From Geomonas anaerohicana (lineage in GTDB: Bacteria; Desulfobacterota; Desulfuromonadia; Geobacterales; Geobacteraceae), in the NCBI RefSeq assembly GCF_016458305.1, contig NZ_JAEMHL010000014.1:25190-89189 (forward strand): a stretch of DNA of 64,000 nucleotides, given 5' to 3'. Below the pieces are notes generated by a model, which worked only from the letters and a program-made list of their open reading frames with translations, was not told the origin of the DNA and ran no database searches. Below are positions 59,635 to 64,000 of the stretch, in pieces (position 1 is the stretch's first letter; each line of letters opens with the position of its first letter). Made by a program: the position numbers and the translations under genes.

Positions 59635-60198
59635 ATCTCACTCATAGGCCGCGTACGGCATGCTACCGGGAGTTATTCAACTGACATAAAGCACGGTAGA
59701 CATTATATCAGCCTTCATGAATGCACAACTAAATACACACTCTAATCTGGTGAGTTGAGTCACAAAAAATTCAAAAAACCAGATAATAACGAATTACCGG
59801 CAGTTTTGACGCGGGTAACTGGCAGCGGAAGGCCTATCGGAGCCAGTCCCCTTTTACGTTTTTCTGCCCAGCCTGCCGCACTAGAAGCGAGTGCTTTAGC
59901 TCCTCCCCCCATATTCGCTATTCCTCACTTCGCCTTTGACATGTATGCAGGATCTCTATACATTGCGATTGATTTGTTATAACAAATGAGATTTGTTGTA
60001 GACGATGTACCCTCCACCAGCAGGGAGGGGAAGGAGGATGGCCAGTTTTCTGTTCATTCCCCAATTGGCACAAATTCCAACCAAAGCCGCGTGCCAGATC
60101 AGCATGTTACGACAGCCCCTTGGCTTAATCGATATATATGCGGCAATGTGAGAAGATGATGGCAATTCTGCCTAATAAGTAGTTGGACGAGAAGGAAA
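59635..60198. other. Intergenic stretch with repeat fragment and palindrome
   Basis: No convincing gene is found in these 564 bases, which are AT-richer than the surrounding DNA. A fragment of the double-hairpin repeat (CGGAGCCAGTCCCC) lies at 59839-59852. A perfect 16-bp palindrome is at 59972-59987. A possible 75-codon frame from a TTG at 59755 has no ribosome site and runs through the repeat fragment; I do not call it. Confidence 0.6.
59972..59987. promoter_or_regulatory. Perfect 16-bp palindrome
   Basis: ATTTGTTATAACAAAT is a perfect inverted repeat with an echo ATTTGTTGTA just to the right. It may be an operator for the small secreted protein gene 212 bases downstream. Confidence 0.4.
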
Positions 60199-60597
60199 AT
60201 GATGGCAAACAGAATTAAATTTATCCTCGTGGCTCTATGCCTTCTCTTCCCCGTCAGTGCCTTCGCTGATTCCCTTAATATCAAAGGTGGTCGATACGCT
60301 GGTGGTCCGGTCATCATTTTGAAGCTGACTGAAAAGCAAAGACACCTGATAGATAAGAAATACAAGCCATACGACAAGATGAAGCTGACAAAAGGTCAGA
60401 GAGCCCAAATAGCAGCAAAGGCAAAGATGAAAGAGCCGCCGACAAAACTGGTTATGGTGCGTGCTGCGGATACTCAGGGCGACTGTACATGCGGCCTTGC
60501 TAACATCGGCCTCCTTTTGAAAGGCGGAGTGGTCGAGATTCCAGTTCCTTATTTGGCGACCGATAAGGAAGCAAAAGAAATGGAAATTGTGGACTAA
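60199..60597 (+). CDS. Small exported protein of unknown function
   Basis: The 132-residue product begins with a signal peptide (NRIKFILVALCLLFPVSAFA, cleaved after residue 23 or so). The mature part is Lys-rich (KQRHLIDKKYKPYDKMKLTK) and ends with a CTCG motif in GDCTCGLANIGLLLKGG and an acidic tail. I know no family for it. Two adjacent ATG codons (60199, 60202) are possible, with GAAGGA upstream. Base composition is lower in GC than the genes on its left, so it may have come by transfer. Confidence 0.65.
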   Translation: MMANRIKFILVALCLLFPVSAFADSLNIKGGRYAGGPVIILKLTEKQRHLIDKKYKPYDKMKLTKGQRAQIAAKAKMKEPPTKLVMVRAADTQGDCTCGLANIGLLLKGGVVEIPVPYLATDKEAKEMEIVD

Positions 60598-60757
60598 GAG
60601 CCCCGAGTTTTTGGGTGATGCAGAGGGTGCGGGAAAGTTGCCAACCATAACAGGTGGAGACGGACTCCGCGGTTGGCAAGAGTGGGGCTTAACCGGAAAG
60701 AGTTGGACGCTCCGCCGCTCACCTGCAGCCCGTTAGCAACAGAAAAAGAGGAAACTG
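60598..60757. other. Leader-like region with a 9-bp stem
   Basis: TTGCCAACC at about 60638 and GGTTGGCAA at about 60672 can pair around a 25-base loop. No protein or known riboswitch was recognised in it. Confidence 0.4.
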
Positions 60758-60919
60758 ATGGGGTTCACTGAATGGATTCCAGCAATCACGACATCTAGGC
60801 AACAGGGGGACGCCCATGCCCCCCCATGCCCAGTTGACGTTTTGTTTGTCTCGTATCAAGGGCTGCCCCCTAAGGTCGCAAAGCAGGTTAAGGTTCACTG
60901 TTCATCACTTCTCCTTTGA
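60758..60919 (+). CDS. Possible 53-residue small protein
   Basis: A short frame starts at an ATG 7 bases after AGAGGAAA, a fair ribosome site, and reads MGFTEWIPAITTSRQQGDAH then a Cys/Pro/Val-rich stretch to HCSSLLL. It ends 14 bases before the GTG of the next gene. The opening MGFTEWIPAITTS resembles the start of some small membrane proteins, so it may be a truncated remnant of one. Evidence is weak. Confidence 0.35.
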   Translation: MGFTEWIPAITTSRQQGDAHAPPCPVDVLFVSYQGLPPKVAKQVKVHCSSLLL

Positions 60920-60933
60920 CATAGAGGGACGTT

Positions 60934-62031
60934 GTGGAGATAGTGAGATTTGGCCTGCCGGTAGTAGTGCAAACTCAAAAAAATCAAGAACCACACCTTC
61001 TTTCGCTCGCTCAGGGGAGTTCTGGGACAATCCTTATGGCTGTAGAATCGCTCATTAACCAGCAGTCCGAACAATCTCCTGCTATTGAGGTGGAAGCCCC
61101 CCGCTTTCTGGTGAGCATCTTGCTGCCGGCCGAAGCGTACGGGAGAGAGCCGGAAACCGCTGCTCCACCTGCAACGGCAGCGCCCCAGATCGCACTCCAA
61201 CCGCCCTGGCTCAGCTTCGTCGACCGATTCATGGTGGCCCTGTTTGAACTCCCCTTCGGGGCGTCGCTGCTCACACCGTTCGAGGAGCACGCAGGGGGCG
61301 CCGACGCCTACGGGGACGGGAGCTCTGCCCCTGATATCCCCTTCCTGACGCTCGACCTCAGGCTGAACCTCGGGGGGGCGAAGGAGGCCCAGGCCTGCTT
61401 CTACGACATCTGTTACGGGCCCCATGGCCTGGTGCTGGTCAACTTCGCCTTTGGTGGGCCAGTCGTCGACGCTGCACTGGCTCCAGACCGGGGGGCGACC
61501 ATGCCGGCACTGCTCCCCTTCCGGGAGTTTCTCCTCGCACTCTGCGCTGCATGTCCCGTCCTGATCGGCACGATCGGCGTGGAACTGGACGCATTAATCC
61601 CTGACATATCCTTTGACGGGCTCGTCTACGACCGGAAACTCTCCTACCGCGATTTTTTCCATCTGGCATGGCATGCGAAGCTCGGAGATTACGCGTTCAT
61701 GTTCGTCAACCCGGCAGTGTTCGACGGAGGCAAACCGCTCGTAATGGACCGCATCGCGCCGGCTAGAAGTTTCCCCTCCACCCAAGAGTCCAGCATGTAC
61801 CGTGACCTGCTGCTTTGTTACGAAATGGTCGAGAACGATTATCTGGGTGAGCAGGCGTACCGGAAGATGTACGAGTCGAACTGGCCCAAGGACGACAAGG
61901 ACGACGCACTCGGCTACCTAGCCAGGGCCATCTCGGTGGCGGGAACCCTGGAGTTAGAACAATACGAAGCGGAGCTGCGTGAGCGTTACGAGCAGATCAG
62001 GACCGTCTACGATGCACAGTTTCGGCGGTAA
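60934..62031 (+). CDS. Unassigned 365-residue protein
   Basis: I do not recognise this protein. It lacks a signal peptide or clear transmembrane span. The first 35 residues, from a GTG with GAGGGA upstream, could be extra; an ATG at 61036 also fits (MAVESLINQQSEQSPAIEVE). The middle is rich in Pro, Ala and hydrophobic residues (FVDRFMVALFELPFGASLLT), followed by IPFLTLDLRLNLGG and repeated acidic segments. The C-terminal 90 residues are charged and helical (KDDKDDALGYLARAISVAGT). It is followed closely by a second unassigned gene. Confidence 0.6.
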   Translation: MEIVRFGLPVVVQTQKNQEPHLLSLAQGSSGTILMAVESLINQQSEQSPAIEVEAPRFLVSILLPAEAYGREPETAAPPATAAPQIALQPPWLSFVDRFMVALFELPFGASLLTPFEEHAGGADAYGDGSSAPDIPFLTLDLRLNLGGAKEAQACFYDICYGPHGLVLVNFAFGGPVVDAALAPDRGATMPALLPFREFLLALCAACPVLIGTIGVELDALIPDISFDGLVYDRKLSYRDFFHLAWHAKLGDYAFMFVNPAVFDGGKPLVMDRIAPARSFPSTQESSMYRDLLLCYEMVENDYLGEQAYRKMYESNWPKDDKDDALGYLARAISVAGTLELEQYEAELRERYEQIRTVYDAQFRR

Positions 62032-62095
62032 CCGAACCGACGCCGGTAGCCCCGTACGCGACAATAACGACAGGAAGCCCGAAAAGGATAAAGAA

Positions 62096-63685
62096 ATGAA
62101 GATGGATCCCTTCGACGATACATCGAACCAACAGGCCGCGATGGTGCGCGCTCCCCTCCCGGGAATCTGCATGGTGGCCGTCTGGTGCCTTTTCTCCCTG
62201 GCACTTCCTGCTCCAGTTTGCGCCGACTGGCAGAATCCTTCCGGCAAATCCATCTGCGCTATGCCAGAATATGTGGGAACGGAAGTCTACAACAAATACT
62301 GCGGTGGCGGGTACCAGTACACGCCGCCCGATCCGTACGGTTCGGTGCGCGGTTCGCTGGGCCCGTTTATCTCCGGAGTTTCGGACCTGATCGATGCACG
62401 TGAATTGCGTGATCGCTATTTCGGCGACAACCAGGCCGTCGATGCCGTTCTTACCGAGTTGCGGCATCGGCTGTGGCTGGCGAAAGCCCGTGCGGAGGCG
62501 GTTGAGTCGATCCGGGGGCAGGAGCTGGCGTGGCTTAAGGCCAAGGTCGCCAAGCTACGGGATATGTCCGACGGCATGGTCGCAACGGATCAGGGGCGCA
62601 CCTATGCCGAGACAGTGGACGAGCTGGAAAGCGTCAGGTCGCAGGTCGCGGCAGCGGGAAAACGGATAGAGGATCTCAGACAGAAGGCGATCAACGAGAG
62701 TCTTCGTACAATCTTTGCCCAGGAGCTCTGGGACACCCGCAAGAATCAGGCTATAGGGTTGGTGGACAGATTCAGCGCCGGGGACCCGCGCCTAGCCAAG
62801 CTACGGAGGAAACCAACGGTCCCCCAAGCCCCGATACGGGTGCGGGCTCTCCCTCCGGAGCCCGGAGAGGCACCTCCGCTGGCGGTTCGCCCCGGTTCGC
62901 TCTACGATTATGAACTGGCGCATCAGACGGCGCAAACGCCTTTGCCGAGCCGGTTGAACCTAGCTCCGGAGCCGGCGGCGACAGCGACTGATCCCGCGCT
63001 GCGGCTCTCGGAACTGCAGGGGATCGCTGTGCAGACCAGGGGCAGCAGGGAACGCGTGGCCGCCGTGGAACGCGAGCTCACCGACTACCGTTCCAGCTAC
63101 CGGACCTACTGGCAGTTGGTAGAGGACGGAAATATAGTGTCGGCCAAGATCATGCAGCAGGTCGACACCTTGAAGAAGAAGCTCTCCTGGCTGGCGAAGG
63201 TTGAAAGGAACGCCGAGCTTGAGAGGCAGACGGAACTCTGGAAAACCGTGCTTGTCACCACCAAGATCATCGTCTGGGACCTGTTCAAATCCCGGCACGT
63301 CGTGCCGGAGATATTCAGGACCTTGCAGGCGGCCGGGGAAGACAAGGAACTGCATGAGATCAGCGAAACGTACCTGAAGCAGACTTGGGGAACGGAGCGC
63401 AACCACATTCTCAAAGCGTGGAAGGTGTACGGCCGCGCCAAGGAGTTTGGCACCCTAGTGAAGAACGCTGCTGCCATAGAATCGGATTTCGAGCTGATGT
63501 CCCAAAAAACGGTCAATATCCTCGGCCAGGCCCCGACGGCTGAGGCGTTCCACGATTTCGAGGCCATCTGGGGTGCCCACGAGGGGAGTGGCAAAAACTC
63601 CTTGCACGCGGCATTTCAGGCCATGGGTACGCCGGGCGAGGTTGCCGAAGTCTGGGACCGCTTTTTGACCCGGGAGCCCGAATGA
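62096..63685 (+). CDS. Unassigned exported coiled-coil protein
   Basis: The 529-residue product has an N-terminal export signal with a long leader (hydrophobic core GICMVAVWCLFSLALPAPVC then ADWQN, cleaved after about residue 46). The mature protein has a Tyr/Gly/Cys-rich start (CAMPEYVGTEVYNKYCGGGY), then long helical, probably coiled-coil parts (RLWLAKARAEAVESIRGQEL and KKLSWLAKVERNAELERQTE), a Pro-rich linker at about 240-285 and a helical end. I know no family for it. AAGGATAAAG precedes the ATG at 62096; an earlier in-frame GTG (61979) lies within the upstream gene. Confidence 0.6.
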   Translation: MKMDPFDDTSNQQAAMVRAPLPGICMVAVWCLFSLALPAPVCADWQNPSGKSICAMPEYVGTEVYNKYCGGGYQYTPPDPYGSVRGSLGPFISGVSDLIDARELRDRYFGDNQAVDAVLTELRHRLWLAKARAEAVESIRGQELAWLKAKVAKLRDMSDGMVATDQGRTYAETVDELESVRSQVAAAGKRIEDLRQKAINESLRTIFAQELWDTRKNQAIGLVDRFSAGDPRLAKLRRKPTVPQAPIRVRALPPEPGEAPPLAVRPGSLYDYELAHQTAQTPLPSRLNLAPEPAATATDPALRLSELQGIAVQTRGSRERVAAVERELTDYRSSYRTYWQLVEDGNIVSAKIMQQVDTLKKKLSWLAKVERNAELERQTELWKTVLVTTKIIVWDLFKSRHVVPEIFRTLQAAGEDKELHEISETYLKQTWGTERNHILKAWKVYGRAKEFGTLVKNAAAIESDFELMSQKTVNILGQAPTAEAFHDFEAIWGAHEGSGKNSLHAAFQAMGTPGEVAEVWDRFLTREPE

Positions 63686-63759
63686 AGACAGACCATACAG
63701 AAAATAACTCCGAAGGGGTCAGGCACGTTTTAATGCCACAGTATTCCGAGTATTCCGAA

Positions 63760-64000
63760 GTATTCCGGGGACATGATACCTATTATTGTTTAGTATTCCG
63801 GGGACATGATACCTATTATTGTTTGACACATTAGTTCCGACAACTCCAACCACTCCTCATGCTTTATTCGGAGGTCTTGGCGTGTTAGTCTGGCTAGGTA
63901 TTCCGGGGACATGATACCTATTGTTGTTTGACACATTAGTTCCGACAACTCCAACCACTCCTCATGCTTTATTCGGAGGTCTTGGCGTGTTAGTCTGGCT
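63760..64000. repeat. 105-bp tandem repeat array, cut by the window end
   Basis: A 103-base unit at 63793-63895 is repeated at 63898-64000 with one change (ATTATT to ATTGTT), joined by AG. A short truncated copy (63760-63791) precedes them, with extra GTATTCCG units from 63741. Units open with GTATTCCGGGGACATGATAC and end with GTTAGTCTGGCT. The array continues beyond the window. I see no protein frame in it. Confidence 0.85.

Noticed and set aside
59755..59982. Possible 75-residue protein
   Set aside because: It starts at a TTG without a ribosome site, crosses a double-hairpin repeat fragment, and has no recognisable pattern.
63760..64000. CRISPR array
   Set aside because: The repeated unit is about 103 bases with no variable spacers between copies, only a two-base link; it is a tandem duplication.

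Overview
The window is 64 kb of GC-rich, gene-dense bacterial chromosome. Gene content and order fit a member of the Geobacteraceae (Desulfuromonadota), probably of the Geomonas / Citrifermentans / Geobacter bemidjiensis type. The indications are recA-pilT-recX-alaS in a row, an arginine cluster, GatCAB, glnE, many PAS/GAF histidine kinases, a Cache-type chemoreceptor, feoA-feoA-feoB, and intergenic spaces full of GC-rich palindromic repeats. The organism is an inference; no rRNA or tRNA gene was found.

Layout. 1-5.9 kb: the end of a CusR-like regulator, its CusS-like kinase, a PAS hybrid kinase and an LTA-synthase-like sulfatase-fold enzyme. 5.9-6.6 kb: a repeat-filled gap with the frameshifted remnant of a BrnA-type antitoxin. 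6.6-12.2 kb: larB-larC-pgpA-cinA-histidine kinase, all with overlapping ends. 12.5-19.3 kb: recA-pilT-recX, alaS and a receiver-kinase hybrid. 19.3-27.4 kb: argB, argD, argF, argG, a Nudix hydrolase, a nitrilase-fold protein with an intact Glu-Lys-Cys triad, and argH. 27.4-36.1 kb: a lipoprotein, gatC-gatA-gatB, mtnA and glnE. 36.2-48.5 kb: a ybgC-like thioesterase, lspA and ileS (minus strand), kup, a small conserved protein, an EEP-family nuclease/phosphatase, a large chemoreceptor, an alpha/beta-hydrolase-OsmC fusion and a YjfB-like small protein. 48.6-53.8 kb: an iron module on the minus strand (porin, feoA, feoA, feoB, a Cys-rich FeoB partner) headed by a broken fur-like gene that keeps a near-consensus promoter. 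53.9-59.6 kb: a SLOG/DprA-like protein, a yidB-like gene frameshifted in a run of six G, three tandem hsp20 genes, an acuI-like reductase, a DUF2383 ferritin-like protein and a diguanylate cyclase. 59.6-64 kb: an AT-richer accessory stretch with four proteins I cannot assign (one a 53-residue small ORF) and, at the edge, 105-bp tandem repeats.

How the genes work together. The arg genes supply five steps from N-acetylglutamate to arginine. GatCAB amidates misacylated tRNAs. GlnE tunes glutamine synthetase. LarB and LarC make the nickel-pincer cofactor, although neither larA nor larE is here. LspA completes lipoprotein maturation. The Feo proteins, the porin and the former Fur regulator look like one ferrous-iron uptake unit. 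Two sites of the form TGAAA-N5-TTTC(A/G) lie in front of the fur-like gene and of the porin.

The most distinctive layer is the repeats. I count at least six families: (1) a ~110-bp double-hairpin element, seven copies or fragments; (2) a ~120-bp palindromic element in two inverted copies 20 kb apart; (3) heptanucleotide arrays (GTTCAAC and ATTGTCA types), the GTTCAAC arrays arranged as inverted pairs around a core; (4) CCTCCCCC/GGGGGAGG blocks in many gene spacers; (5) a GCAAAGRCGC family flanking the nitrilase-like gene; (6) the 105-bp tandem repeat at the right edge.
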